This document shows positions 12,436-24,764 of a DNA stretch of 64,000 nucleotides, in pieces (within the stretch, counting starts at the first letter, position 1; the number at the start of each line of letters is the position of its first letter). The position numbers and the translations under genes were made by a program. The notes below the pieces were generated by a model, which worked only from the letters and a program-made list of their open reading frames with translations, made no database searches and was not told where the DNA came from. Where the stretch lies: contig NW_026262668.1 of the NCBI RefSeq assembly GCF_021869535.1, positions 135,333,635-135,397,634 on the forward strand, read 5' to 3'. This stretch comes from Mytilus californianus. Taxonomy: Eukaryota; Mollusca; Bivalvia; Mytilida; Mytilidae.

Positions 12436-13723
12436 GTACACAGCATCGTCCTTTTAACATGTGATATTGGCCAATGGACGTTGCAAATTTCAACCACCAA
12501 TTTTGTAAATAATCTTGAACTTCATCCAAATTTTGAACTCTTTACAAGACAGCTAAATTTATGTAAAGTGAGCTGCAAAAGTTTCTTATCTACATCCGAT
12601 TTCACCTGGATAGATGCACGCTTGATGAAGCTAGTTTGTCTAGCGAAATATTGCGTTTATTTTTTATCGCGTTGTAGATATTTTAAACATTCTAATATTT
12701 ACATACTCAAAATTGTGTTGAAATTACATTGTTAGGCAATTTATAATTTCATATGTGTAATTGAATTAATCTTTGTACTGATTAATCCACACTCAAATAG
12801 ATTTGTATGTTATGTGTTGCTATTTATAGGCACTTATAACAGTTATATTATATATATATAATCATATTAATTGAAAATATTAAATATCTGAAATACGAAT
12901 GAAAATTGACCTTTTGTGTAATAAAGTTTATCTAATTCACATATGTATTAAAGATATTGATTTGATTAAGCAGTAATTAAAATTCAATCAAATACGATGA
13001 TACGTGTACGTTTTATGTAACTAATAAAAATCAAAAGGGTAAGTCTTCTTAATAAACAAAAATCTTATATCCATGTAGAAAGAAATGTTATTGCTTTAAA
13101 TGGACTTTCAGATATTTCGTTTTTGTATGCTCGTTCAAATATCTCCCTGAAAAACTTTCATTATGTGTTTCAATGGATTTTTGACAATAATTTTAATATT
13201 ATATTGTAAAAAAAATATTATGTTTATTTTCCAGTTTTTATGATGACTTAAATTATTCAAATTTATAACATTAAAGAATTTTTCCGATTATGAAAACAAT
13301 ATTCATGGTTCGGTTTTGCGATGTTTTAAGATATATGTTTTGACATAAGGTTGAATAGTTCATACTAAAGCTTTATACTGCATGTGTTAAGCAATATTTG
13401 CAAAATTCCATTTTCTTACATACCTATGTTAACTAGTAACACACTACGACTGTTCTGTTCAATGTTACGTACCTAAATGATATTCTTCAACATTCTGCAT
13501 CAAACATCCTGATATATATCTTGTTAACCGATTATGCAAAGGTCTCATTTCTTGTCCGGCTTTGGAAATACTTTTTGTTCCTTTTGGTTTATAAGTTCTT
13601 ATTTTTTTAATACGATTTGGATTGTTTGATCTCGATATCACCGAAGAGACAATCATTGTTGGAATGTGCATCTGGTGCAGCAATTTGGAAACGGCCATGC
13701 TCTTATGTATGAATAAAAAAGAC
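12436..13723. other. Intergenic sequence with an unexplained minus-strand open frame
   Basis: Mostly AT-rich sequence. On the minus strand an open frame from about 13710 to 13475 ends at a good donor-like site (CATTTAG then GTACGT, about 13468-13480). The protein has basic stretches but I recognise no family, and a dispersed repeat overlaps its upstream end. I do not call it a gene. Confidence 0.3.
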
Positions 13724-13930
13724 AAGAAGATGTGGAACGATTGCCAATGAGACAAAATGAGACAAAATGACATTGAAGTTTACAACTATAGGTCACTGTA
13801 CGACCTTCATCAATGAGCAAAACCCATACCGTATAGTCAGCTACAAAAAGCCCCGAAATGACAAATGTAAAACAATTCAAACGAGAAAACTAATGGCCTG
13901 ATTTATGTACAAAACAATGAACGAAAAACA
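13724..13930 (-). repeat. Retroelement 3' end (minus)
   Basis: It begins AAGAAGATGTGG.ACGATTGCCAATGAGACAA, the reverse of the CATACCACATCTT end shared by many copies here. It then runs through TATAGGTCA, CTTCA and TATAGTCAGCTA as in related copies. GAGACAAAAT is locally doubled. Confidence 0.65.
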
Positions 13931-14424
13931 AATATGTGTTCTCTTAGCACAAATTGCCTTCCTTAACCGACTCGTCGTCGTCGACATTTCCCCTAACGAA
14001 ATTTGACATCTCATTCACTTACAGAAAAAAGGATAACAGGAATTCATATTGATGAAAGGGTTTTATGATTGTCATACTGTTCTGTTGTTCTTATCCAATT
14101 CATTGAATTATTTGAAGTCTTGCGATATCAACTCTAGTATATTGCATATCGATAACTGTATATAATTAATTCAAACAATTTTCCTGGTTGTATTTTAATT
14201 TGCGACACTAACAGCAGAATTATTATCAATTTGGTTTTTTTTTTATACTTTTTTTGTTTGTTTAAAATTGCAAATTGTTATGGGGTATTAAAATATCGTG
14301 TGAATATGATTTGCCACATTTCCAACAAATATGATATCCAGATTAATCTTGAGAAAATATATTTGACAATACATTTGAAGTTGCTCGTGTTTACGCTGAT
14401 TAAAACGTAATTACAAATTAAGAA

Positions 14425-14517
14425 AAGAAAGAGGAGGAAGATACAATGGGAACAGTCAAAGCTCATAAGTCGAAGAGAAACTGACACAACATGGCTAAAA
14501 AAATAAAACAAAAGTCC
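14425..14517 (-). repeat. Lineage A 3' end adjoining a minisatellite
   Basis: It contains GAGGAGGAAGATACAATGGG, CTCATAAGTCGAAGAGAAAC and TGACACAACATGGC, matching the end of the lineage A fragment at 33139-33230. The next bases in that family (ACACAACATAGAAAACTAAA) are the ones tandemly amplified in the array to the right. Confidence 0.65.
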
Positions 14518-15148
14518 ACAAAACACTACATAGAAAACTAAAGACGACAAATCTACAAAACACTACAAAAAAAACTAAAGACGACAAGTCTACAAAACAC
14601 AACATAGAAAACTAAAGACGACAACTCTACAAAACACTACATAGAAAACTAATGACGACAAGTCTACAAAACACTTCATAGAAAACTAATGACGACAAGT
14701 CTACAAAACACTTCATAGAAAACTAAAAACGACAACTCTACAAAACACTACACAGAAAACTAAAGACGACAAGTCTACAAAACACTTCATAGAAAACTAA
14801 AAACGACAACTCTACAAAACACTTCACAGAAAACTAAAGACGACAATTCTACAAAACACTACATAGAAAACTAAAGACGACAACTCTACAAAACACTACA
14901 CAGAAAACTAAAGACGACAACTCTACAAAACACTTCATAGAAAACTAAAGACGACAATTCTACAAAACACTACATAGAAAACTAAAGACGACAAGTTTAC
15001 AAAACACAACATAGAAAACTAATGACGACAAGTCTATAAAGCACAACATAGAAAACTAAAGACGGCAAGTCCACAAAACACTACATAGAAAACTGAAGTC
15101 AACATGTCTTCAAAACACTACATAGAAAACTAAAGACGACAAGTCTAC
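14518..15148. repeat. 37-bp minisatellite, about 17 copies
   Basis: The unit is ACAAAACACTACATAGAAAA followed by CTAAAGACGACAAGTCT. Units vary at a few sites (CTACAT/CTTCAT/CAACAT, AAGTC/AACTC, AAAGAC/AATGAC). The core is the same as the dispersed lineage A segment ACACAACATAGAAAACTAAA near 33246. Confidence 0.9.
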
Positions 15149-15214
15149 AAAAAACCCACTTGCAATGGAAAAAAATTCAAGTGAGAACTTTGAGATTTCA
15201 TGGTATTCAAATAT

Positions 15215-15680
15215 TCGACTTTGAGAGTGCCCGATGAAGGAAAATTCAGCGCTTCAGAAGCATGAAATTTATAAAGTTGTCTTCATTTTTGACAACACTG
15301 GGTCGATACCACTGCTGGTGGACTATCAGTCCCCGATGGTATCATCAGATCAGTTGTCAGTACTTTGGTACTGACATGATCTGTAACAAACCTTTCTAAA
15401 ATTGTCCTTTTACTATTTAGAAATTATAAAGAAACTAAGCTTTCGTCTTCCTCAGGCAAAGTTTACTTTAGATAGATTTGGTTACTTTTTTATGTTCTTT
15501 TTGGTTATATAGCTCTTCAACTTTTTCCGTTTTTACATTCTTGGCAATCAAATGTTCGGCATTGGGCGTTTCTAATGAAGGTAAATCCAGAAAAGAGGTT
15601 CGAACGCATGAAATTTATAAACTGTTGTTTGCACTGTTTGGGAAGATTTTGATAGCTCATATTCAAAGTTATAAACAAAA
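15215..15680 (+). repeat. Dispersed repeat (CACTGCTGGTGGAC type)
   Basis: It contains ACTGGGTCGATACCACTGCT, GGTGGACTATCAGTCCCCGA and TGGTATCATCAG, then GTCAGTAC..GACATGA, and later TAGCTCTTCAACTTT. This dispersed family recurs at 46970-47965. GATGAAGG..AATTCAG and GCATGAAATTTATAAA occur twice (about 15230 and 15575), suggesting two joined partial copies. The open frame at 15478-15705 runs through it and is not a gene. Confidence 0.6.
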
Positions 15681-16215
15681 AGAGGCCACCTATTTCAAGA
15701 TTTAAGTTATGTTAAAAAATCACAGATATTCTTTTAGATATTAAAATACTGCTCAAACTCCCGTGTAATAATATTAATCTATTGCACTAATTCCTTTTGC
15801 CACGAACTGCAAATATTGGAATGAACTAACCCAGAGTTTTAGAGAAGAAAACAATTTTAATCAATTTTCAAAAATTATTTTTACCTTGAACGGTAGTACA
15901 TGCCAATGCAATGCCTGCATATATAGGTTTGGTGCTGTGTTTGAAATTAACAAGACTAACTATCTCCAGTACCTAGGAAGTTCAAATATATGTATTAAAA
16001 AGAAAAGAAAATGATATCTTATTATGTATGATTCGCTGTTGTGTGTTGTGTGATATTATTTTGTATAGTATTTTGTTGGTTAATTTTCTATTTCTATTGT
16101 TCTCCAAGAGAATATCTCTTTTTTTTAAATGGTTGATTATAAAAGTAAAACTCTGAAGACACTACAAGGTAAATAAATACATAAACAATAGATATACTTC
16201 TTTCAAAAATATTTT
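15681..16215. other. Intergenic sequence before the macrosatellite
   Basis: No feature recognised. The sequence ends abruptly inside a 29-bp repeat unit at about 16216. Confidence 0.4.
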
Positions 16216-16402
16216 TGTATCCTGCATGTTTTGTATTACTACAATGTATCCTGCATGTTTTGTATTACTACAATGTATTCTGCATGTTTTGTATTACTAC
16301 AATGTATTCTGCATGTTTTGTATTACTACAATGTATTCTGCATGTTTTGTATTACTACAATGTATCCTGCATGTTTTGTATTACTACAATGTATCTTGTT
16401 TG
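16216..16402. repeat. 29-bp array, block 1 (about 6 copies)
   Basis: Units read TTTTGTATTACTACAATG then TATYCTGCATG. All units carry the A variant (ACAATG), like the right-hand ends of arrays 2 and 3. The last unit is the same divergent TATCTTGTTTG form that ends the other arrays. This is a cut-down copy of the right end of a longer array. Confidence 0.95.
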
Positions 16403-17720
16403 TTGCCGTAAGCAGTACGTACTCTATTCTCGGAATAATAAGTCTTGTGTACCACAAAAACATATGTCTTCATTCTAATAGTGTTGCTTTCACTTCAAAG
16501 CAATGTATCGTTAGTTATTATATTATCATTATTACAATGTTTATATAATGTTGAAACCTGTTGTATTACATCAATTTTCTTAAGTGATCTAAGTTCAACC
16601 AATAAACTAATTAAGTACAAACCAGGCCATATTAAGTACTAAAGAAGCAGAATTTCATTGAAGCTCAGTAAACACATCAGCACATTCGTACATTAAGAGT
16701 ATTTGTGTTTAGAAGTAATAGTGGTAGTAGCAGTAGTAGTTTCATTGTGTTACATTTAGTTTGCTGTAGTTTTTATCAATAATAAAAACTTTATATTTTG
16801 TTACGTTACGTTTTCCGTCTTTCATTCTGTTCTCTTATTTACATATTTGTTTATGCCTGGGGAAAGAGGGGATAATAGCTGTTTCATAATTGCTTATTAT
16901 AAAAAGATATGATATAACTTTTTTTAATGTAAAATGGGAAGATACACATTAGTCCATGAAAAATGGCCATTTTCCTGACTTGGTACAGGACATAAAAAAG
17001 TCATATGATGAATTATTCCTCGTGCACCTTTTTGAGGTGATTTTTGCTTTGACAATATTTTTCATATACATGTATTTTGCTTTGCAAAGCATTAGTAAGC
17101 TAGTGGTTCCGGGGAATATGTTTGTACAACTAGTATCTTAACAAATGTCAAACAGTGCAAATCTTCCAAATAAACGTTATTTATATGAAAAGAAAATTAG
17201 AAAAGGAACACTTAAATCCAGTGGCAATTTGATTTTCATGTACATGGTTTTATTCGAATCTGTTCGTTGCATTTGAAGGTTTATTTGTATTTTGTCATCA
17301 ATAACAGATCTTACTAGTATTATCTTTCTGAAGATTTGTTCCTGAATTTTGACAAGATTTCATATTTCTATCATTAATATTTTCTTGCAAGAGAGAATCA
17401 CTAAATAATCCTTTTCCAAACTTTAGACAATAAATTGCCCTTCACAACATTTTGATTGGATTGATATTTTATACGATTTTAAGGACATTATGATGATTTC
17501 TTTTCTTACTTAATGCTCATGTGTACATTACATGTAAGATGTATTGACTAATTTTGATGAAAGGTTATTGAAACCAATAGTATGAGTTGTTGCTACCTTA
17601 TGTAGCACGAATTTGGTCTCTGGTGGAGACTTGTCTCTTGGCAATCATACCACATCTTCCTATTTTTATATTCTGTATTAAATATCGCGAAAAGTAAAAG
17701 GACTCAATGATATCTTTTTG
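16403..17720. repeat. Macrosatellite spacer 1 (1.3 kb)
   Basis: Non-repetitive spacer from TTGCCGTAAGCAG to CAATGATATCTTTTTG, present in near-identical form at 19585 and 22225. Spacers 1 and 2 differ by one base of length that I could find (GAGAGAATCAC here, GAGAGAAATCAC there). It contains a retroelement 3' end at about 17590-17672 (GGTCTCTGGTGGAGACTTGT, then CAATCATACCACATCTT). Two small open frames (about 65 and 61 codons) recur in every spacer but resemble no family known to me. Confidence 0.9.
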
Positions 17721-19584
17721 TTTTGTATTACTACGATGTATTCTGCATGTTTTGTATTACTACAATGTATTCTGCATGTTTTGTATTACTACGATGTATT
17801 CTGCATGTTTGGTATTACTACAATGTATTCTGCATGTTTTGTATTACTACGATGTATTCTGCATGTTTGGTATTACTACAATGTATTCTGCATGTTTTGT
17901 ATTACTACGATGTATTCTGCATGTTTGGTATTACTACAATGTATTCTGCATGTTTTGTATTACTACGATGTATCCTGCATGTTTTGTATTACTACAATGT
18001 ATTCTGCATGTTTTGTATTACTACAATGTATCCTGCATGTTTTGTATTACTACGATGTATTCTGCATGTTTTGTATTACTACAATGTATTCTGCATGTTT
18101 TGTATTACTACGATGTATCCTGCATGTTTTGTATTACTACGATGTATCCTGCATGTTTTGTATTACTACGATGTATCCTGCATGTTTTGTATTACTACAA
18201 TGTATTCTGCATGTTTTGTATTACTACGATGTATCCTGCATGTTTTGTATTACTACAATGTATCCTGCATGTTTTGTATTACTACGATGTATCCTGCATG
18301 TTTTGTATTACTACGATGTATCCTGCATGTTTTGTATTACTACAATGTATTCTGCATGTTTTGTATTACTACGATGTATCCTGCATGTTTTGTATTACTA
18401 CGATGTATCCTGCATGTTTTGTATTACTACGATGTATCCTGCATGTTTTGTATTACTACAATGTATCCTGCATGTTTTGTATTACTACAATGTATCCTGC
18501 ATGTTTTGTATTACTACGATGTATCCTGCATGTTTTGTATTACTACAATGTATCCTGCATGTTTTGTATTACTACAATGTATCCTGCATGTTTTGTATTA
18601 CTACGATGTATCCTGCATGTTTTGTATTACTACGATGTATCCTGCATGTTTTGTATTACTACGATGTATCCTGCATGTTTTGTATTACTACAATGTATCC
18701 TGCATGTTTTGTATTACTACAATGTATCCTGCATGTTTTGTATTACTACGATGTATTCTTGCATGTTTTGTATTACTACGATGTATCCTGCATGTTTTGT
18801 ATTACTACGATGTATCCTGCATGTTTTGTATTACTACGATGTATTCTGCATGTTTTGTATTACTACAATGTATCCTGCATGTTTTGTATTACTACAATGT
18901 ATCCTGCATGTTTGTATTACTACAATGTATCCTGCATGTTTTGTATTACTACAATGTATCCTGCATGTTTTGTATTACTACAATGTATCCTGCATGTTTG
19001 GTATTACTACAATGTATCCTGCATGTTTGGTATTACTACAATGTATTCTGCATGTTTTGTATTACTACAATGTATCCTGCATGTTTTGTATTACTACAAT
19101 GTATCCTGCATGGTTTGTATTACTACAATGTATTCTGCATGTTTTGTATTACTACAATGTATTCTGCCTGCATGTTTTGTATTACTACAATGTATCCTGC
19201 ATGTTTTGTATTACTACAATGTATTCTGCATGTTTTGTATTACTACAATGTATCCTGCATGTTTTGTATTACTACAATGTATTCTGCATGTTTTGTATTA
19301 CTACAATGTATTCTGCCTGCATGTTTTGTATTACTACAATGTATCCTGCATGTTTTGTATTACTACAATGTATTCTGCATGTTTTGTATTACTACAATGT
19401 ATCCTGCATGTTTTGTATTACTACAATGTATTCTGCATGTTTTGTATTACTACAATGTATTCTGCATGTTTTGTATTACTACAATGTATTCTGCATGTTT
19501 TGTATTACTACAATGTATTCTGCATGTTTTGTATTACTACAATGTATCCTGCATGTTTTGTATTACTACAATGTATCTTGTTTG
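17721..19584. repeat. 29-bp array, block 2 (about 64 copies)
   Basis: About 64 units of 29 bases. Units vary at ACRATG, TATYCTG and GTTT(T/G)GTATT. The first eight or so units include alternating G and A variants with a TTTGG change, forming a 58-base dimer pattern. The middle is mixed, and the last 750 bases or so hold only A variants. Occasional one-base and four-base changes (TATTCTTGCATG, TTCTGCCTGCATG) mark individual units. Since 29 is not a multiple of 3 and no frame contains a stop, all three forward frames stay open for over 600 codons. These are array artefacts. Confidence 0.95.
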
Positions 19585-20903
19585 TTGCCGTAAGCAGTAC
19601 GTACTCTATTCTCGGAATAATAAGTCTTGTGTACCACAAAAACATATGTCTTCATTCTAATAGTGTTGCTTTCACTTCAAAGCAATGTATCGTTAGTTAT
19701 TATATTATCATTATTACAATGTTTATATAATGTTGAAACCTGTTGTATTACATCAATTTTCTTAAGTGATCTAAGTTCAACCAATAAACTAATTAAGTAC
19801 AAACCAGGCCATATTAAGTACTAAAGAAGCAGAATTTCATTGAAGCTCAGTAAACACATCAGCACATTCGTACATTAAGAGTATTTGTGTTTAGAAGTAA
19901 TAGTGGTAGTAGCAGTAGTAGTTTCATTGTGTTACATTTAGTTTGCTGTAGTTTTTATCAATAATAAAAACTTTATATTTTGTTACGTTACGTTTTCCGT
20001 CTTTCATTCTGTTCTCTTATTTACATATTTGTTTATGCCTGGGGAAAGAGGGGATAATAGCTGTTTCATAATTGCTTATTATAAAAAGATATGATATAAC
20101 TTTTTTTAATGTAAAATGGGAAGATACACATTAGTCCATGAAAAATGGCCATTTTCCTGACTTGGTACAGGACATAAAAAAGTCATATGATGAATTATTC
20201 CTCGTGCACCTTTTTGAGGTGATTTTTGCTTTGACAATATTTTTCATATACATGTATTTTGCTTTGCAAAGCATTAGTAAGCTAGTGGTTCCGGGGAATA
20301 TGTTTGTACAACTAGTATCTTAACAAATGTCAAACAGTGCAAATCTTCCAAATAAACGTTATTTATATGAAAAGAAAATTAGAAAAGGAACACTTAAATC
20401 CAGTGGCAATTTGATTTTCATGTACATGGTTTTATTCGAATCTGTTCGTTGCATTTGAAGGTTTATTTGTATTTTGTCATCAATAACAGATCTTACTAGT
20501 ATTATCTTTCTGAAGATTTGTTCCTGAATTTTGACAAGATTTCATATTTCTATCATTAATATTTTCTTGCAAGAGAGAAATCACTAAATAATCCTTTTCC
20601 AAACTTTAGACAATAAATTGCCCTTCACAACATTTTGATTGGATTGATATTTTATACGATTTTAAGGACATTATGATGATTTCTTTTCTTACTTAATGCT
20701 CATGTGTACATTACATGTAAGATGTATTGACTAATTTTGATGAAAGGTTATTGAAACCAATAGTATGAGTTGTTGCTACCTTATGTAGCACGAATTTGGT
20801 CTCTGGTGGAGACTTGTCTCTTGGCAATCATACCACATCTTCCTATTTTTATATTCTGTATTAAATATCGCGAAAAGTAAAAGGACTCAATGATATCTTT
20901 TTG
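19585..20903. repeat. Macrosatellite spacer 2 (1.3 kb)
   Basis: Same sequence as 16403-17720 at an offset of 3182-3183 bases, including the retroelement end (about 20772-20854) and the two small open frames. One extra A is the only difference noticed. Confidence 0.95.
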
Positions 20904-22224
20904 TTTTGTATTACTACGATGTATTCTGCATGTTTTGTATTACTACGATGTATTCTGCATGTTTTGTATTACTACGATGTTACGATGTATTCTGCATGTT
21001 TTGTATTACTACAATGTATCCTGCATGTTTGGTATTACTACAATGTATCCTGCATGTTTTGTATTACTACAATGTATTCTTGCATGTTTTGTATTACTAC
21101 AATGTATCCTGCATGTTTTGTATTACTACGATGTATTCTGCATGTTTTGTATTACTACAATGTATTCTGCATGTTTTGTATTACTACAATGTATCCTGCA
21201 TGTTTTGTATTACTACGATGTATCCTGCATGTTTTGTATTACTACGATGTATCCTGCATGTTTTGTATTACTACGATGTATCCTGCATGTTTTGTATTAC
21301 TACGATGTATCCTGCATGTTTTGTATTACTACGATGTATCCTGCATGTTTTGTATTACTACGATGTATCCTGCATGTTTTGTATTACTACAATGTATCCT
21401 GCATGTTTTGTATTACTACGATGTATCCTGCATGTTTTGTATTACTACGATGTATCCTGCATGTTTTGTATTACTACGATGTATTCTGCATGTTTTGTAT
21501 TACTACAATGTATCCTGCATGTTTTGTATTACTACAATGTATCCTGCATGTTTGTATTACTACAATGTATCCTGCATGTTTTGTATTACTACAATGTATC
21601 CTGCATGTTTTGTATTACTACAATGTATCCTGCATGTTTGGTATTACTACAATGTATCCTGCATGTTTGGTATTACTACAATGTATTCTGCATGTTTTGT
21701 ATTACTACAATGTATCCTGCATGTTTTGTATTACTACAATGTATCCTGCATGGTTTGTATTACTACAATGTATTCTGCATGTTTTGTATTACTACAATGT
21801 ATTCTGCCTGCATGTTTTGTATTACTACAATGTATCCTGCATGTTTTGTATTACTACAATGTATTCTGCATGTTTTGTATTACTACAATGTATCCTGCAT
21901 GTTTTGTATTACTACAATGTATTCTGCATGTTTTGTATTACTACAATGTATTCTGCCTGCATGTTTTGTATTACTACAATGTATCCTGCATGTTTTGTAT
22001 TACTACAATGTATTCTGCATGTTTTGTATTACTACAATGTATCCTGCATGTTTTGTATTACTACAATGTATTCTGCATGTTTTGTATTACTACAATGTAT
22101 TCTGCATGTTTTGTATTACTACAATGTATTCTGCATGTTTTGTATTACTACAATGTATTCTGCATGTTTTGTATTACTACAATGTATCCTGCATGTTTTG
22201 TATTACTACAATGTATCTTGTTTG
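20904..22224. repeat. 29-bp array, block 3 (about 45 copies)
   Basis: Same 29-base unit. From about 21425 to the right end it matches array 2 at an offset of exactly 2640, including the TTCTGCCTGCATG units and the TGGTTTG unit. The left part differs, with a rearranged unit (ACGATGTTACGATG near 20970) and fewer copies. Confidence 0.95.
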
Positions 22225-23538
22225 TTGCCGTAAGCAGTACGTACTCTATTCTCGGAATAATAAGTCTTGTGTACCACAAAAACATATGTCTTCATTCTAA
22301 TAGTGTTGCTTTCACTTCAAAGCAATGTATCGTTAGTTATTATATTATCATTATTACAATGTTTATATAATGTTGAAACCTGTTGTATTACATCAATTTT
22401 CTTAAGTGATCTAAGTTCAACCAATAAACTAATTAAGTACAAACCAGGCCATATTAAGTACTAAAGAAGCAGAATTTCATTGAAGCTCAGTAAACACATC
22501 AGCACATTCGTACATTAAGAGTATTTGTGTTTAGAAGTAATAGTGGTAGTAGCAGTAGTAGTTTCATTGTGTTACATTTAGTTTGCTGTAGTTTTTATCA
22601 ATAATAAAAACTTTATATTTTGTTACGTTACGTTTTCCGTCTTTCATTCTGTTCTCTTATTTACATATTTGTTTATGCCTGGGGAAAGAGGGGATAATAG
22701 CTGTTTCATAATTGCTTATTATAAAAAGATATGATATAACTTTTTTTAATGTAAAATGGGAAGATACACATTAGTCCATGAAAAATGGCCATTTTCCTGA
22801 CTTGGTACAGGACATAAAAAAGTCATATGATGAATTATTCCTCGTGCACCTTTTTGAGGTGATTTTTGCTTTGACAATATTTTTCATATACATGTATTTT
22901 GCTTTGCAAAGCATTAGTAAGCTAGTGGTTCCGGGGAATATGTTTGTACAACTAGTATCTTAACAAATGTCAAACAGTGCAAATCTTCCAAATAAACGTT
23001 ATTTATATGAAAAGAAAATTAGAAAAGGAACACTTAAATCCAGTGGCAATTTGATTTTCATGTACATGGTTTTATTCGAATCTGTTCGTTGCATTTGAAG
23101 GTTTATTTGTATTTTGTCATCAATAACAGATCTTACTAGTATTATCTTTCTGAAGATTTGTTCCTGAATTTTGACAAGATTTCATATTTCTATCATTAAT
23201 AGTTTCTTGCAAGAGAGAAATCACTAAATAATCCTTTTCCAAACTTTAGACAATAAATTGCCCTTCACAACATTTTGATTGGATTGATATTTTATACGAT
23301 TTTAAGGACATTATGATGATTTCTTTTCTTACTTAATGCTCATGTGTACATTACATGTAAGATGTATTGACTAATTTTGATGAAAGGTTATTGAAACCAA
23401 TAGTATGAGTTGTTGCTACCTTATGTAGCACGAATTTGGTCTCTGGTGGAGACTTGTCTCTTGGCAATCATACCACATCTTCCTATTTTTATATTCTGTA
23501 TTAAATATCGCGAAAAGTAAAAGGACTCAATGATATCT
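22225..23538. repeat. Macrosatellite spacer 3
   Basis: Third copy of the 1.3-kb spacer. It shares the extra A of spacer 2 and has one substitution (ATTAATAGTTTCTTG against ATTAATATTTTCTTG). After GATATCT it leaves the repeat and enters unique sequence (ACATTACAACAGC) instead of another 29-bp array, so this is the right boundary of the macrosatellite. Confidence 0.95.
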
Positions 23539-24500
23539 ACATTACAACAGCTAATTAATTTGGTTTTCTGAAGTCAGCTTAAGTTTGCTTCAAGAGGTCA
23601 ACATACGGTTTTCAACAATAGACAAGTGTCAAAACCATACGTCAAACTCTAAATCATTAGTTGAAGATTTAAGATACTGCTGTATAACGAAAAAAAGAGG
23701 AATGACTTAGTAAAACATATTATTTTTATTTCAAGATTTTGAAGAACTGTTTATTCAGTTTTTAAATTTTGCCTGCATCATTCAAAACTTTAACATTATC
23801 AAACATTTAATACTATTCTTCTATAGATAAGACAGAAAATCAACATCCTGATTCAGTAGGATAAGAGGTGAGCAAGGTCCTGTAGTAAAGTTACTGTGTA
23901 TGTAATTTATATTACTAGCTAGTAAAGAAATGTAATGTTTGGTAGACGTGTTTTTTTCAAAAGGCAGCCGTTATATTCATGGAGATTAAATGCAAGCTCC
24001 AAGCAAAAGTTTTTTTCTTTTTTTGAAAGAGATCATTCCTGTGCTCCTGCGTTAACCTCTGTTTTTGTTCTGAATGGATTCTTACCTTTGCCTTAGTTTT
24101 CTGTTTTGCATTTTACATTATATTGTTAGATGTTTGTTACAGTTTTTGTCCTAAAAATTGTGTTACCATTGCAAACTTTCCTATCAGTCTTATAAGATTA
24201 AACAGTTTACATGTAACGAGGACGTTTTATGAGTTTTGTTATTTCTTACGGTTAGGCCATAGTCATTCTCAAGCTTTTATATTGTATCAAGAGACAGAAG
24301 ATACAAATGGAGAAATTAAAAATATATAATTTAAATAACAGACAACACTCAGGTGATCCGGTGTGTTAAGCAGTTGTCATAAATTTCTGAGTTGATAAAC
24401 CATCGGTAATGTGAATTCGCAAACCCTGTATCCTGTCGAATGTGACAGTTTGATACGAAATCACGGTTTTACCAGATAGGGAAAAGACTATAAGCAAAAC
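23539..24500. other. Intergenic sequence
   Basis: Unique AT-rich sequence right of the macrosatellite. An open frame at 24123-24329 shows no recognisable domain. Nothing else seen. Confidence 0.4.
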
Positions 24501-24504
24501 GAAC

Positions 24505-24760
24505 TCAAGTCAGGAGCCTCTGGCCTTTGTTAGTCTTGTATGTTTTTTTAATTTTAGTTCATTTATATGTTTTGGAGTTAAGTATGACGTCCATTTTCAC
24601 TGAACTAGTACACATTTTTATTTAGGGGCCAGCTGATTACCACCTCCGGGTACGGGATTATCTCGCTGCGTTGAAGACCCATTGGTGGCCTTCGGCTGTT
24701 ATCTGCTCTTTGGCCGGGTTGTTGTCTCTTTGACATATTCCCCATTTCGTTTCTCAATTT
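24505..24760 (+). repeat. Retroelement 3' end (copy 2, longest)
   Basis: It joins two motifs found separately elsewhere: CAAGTCAGGAGCCTCTGGCC..TTAGTCTTGTATG (also 40252-40290) and GGGGCCAGCTGA..TCTCGCTG..GACCCATTGGT (also 219-365). It ends at TTCTCAATTTTA. This shows the two halves belong to one element end. Confidence 0.65.
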
Positions 24761-24764
24761 TATC

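Noticed and set aside
16403..17720. The repeated 61- and 65-codon frames in the spacers as small genes
   Set aside because: They are kept only because the spacers are near-identical copies; with so few differences there is no test for selection, and no domain is seen.
17707..22370. Open frames of 447-670 codons in three frames
   Set aside because: They are the 29-bp array read in each frame, with no stop in the unit, and have no unique sequence beyond short ends.
16216..23538. CRISPR-like array
   Set aside because: The units are contiguous with no spacers between them, and the context is a eukaryotic nuclear genome.
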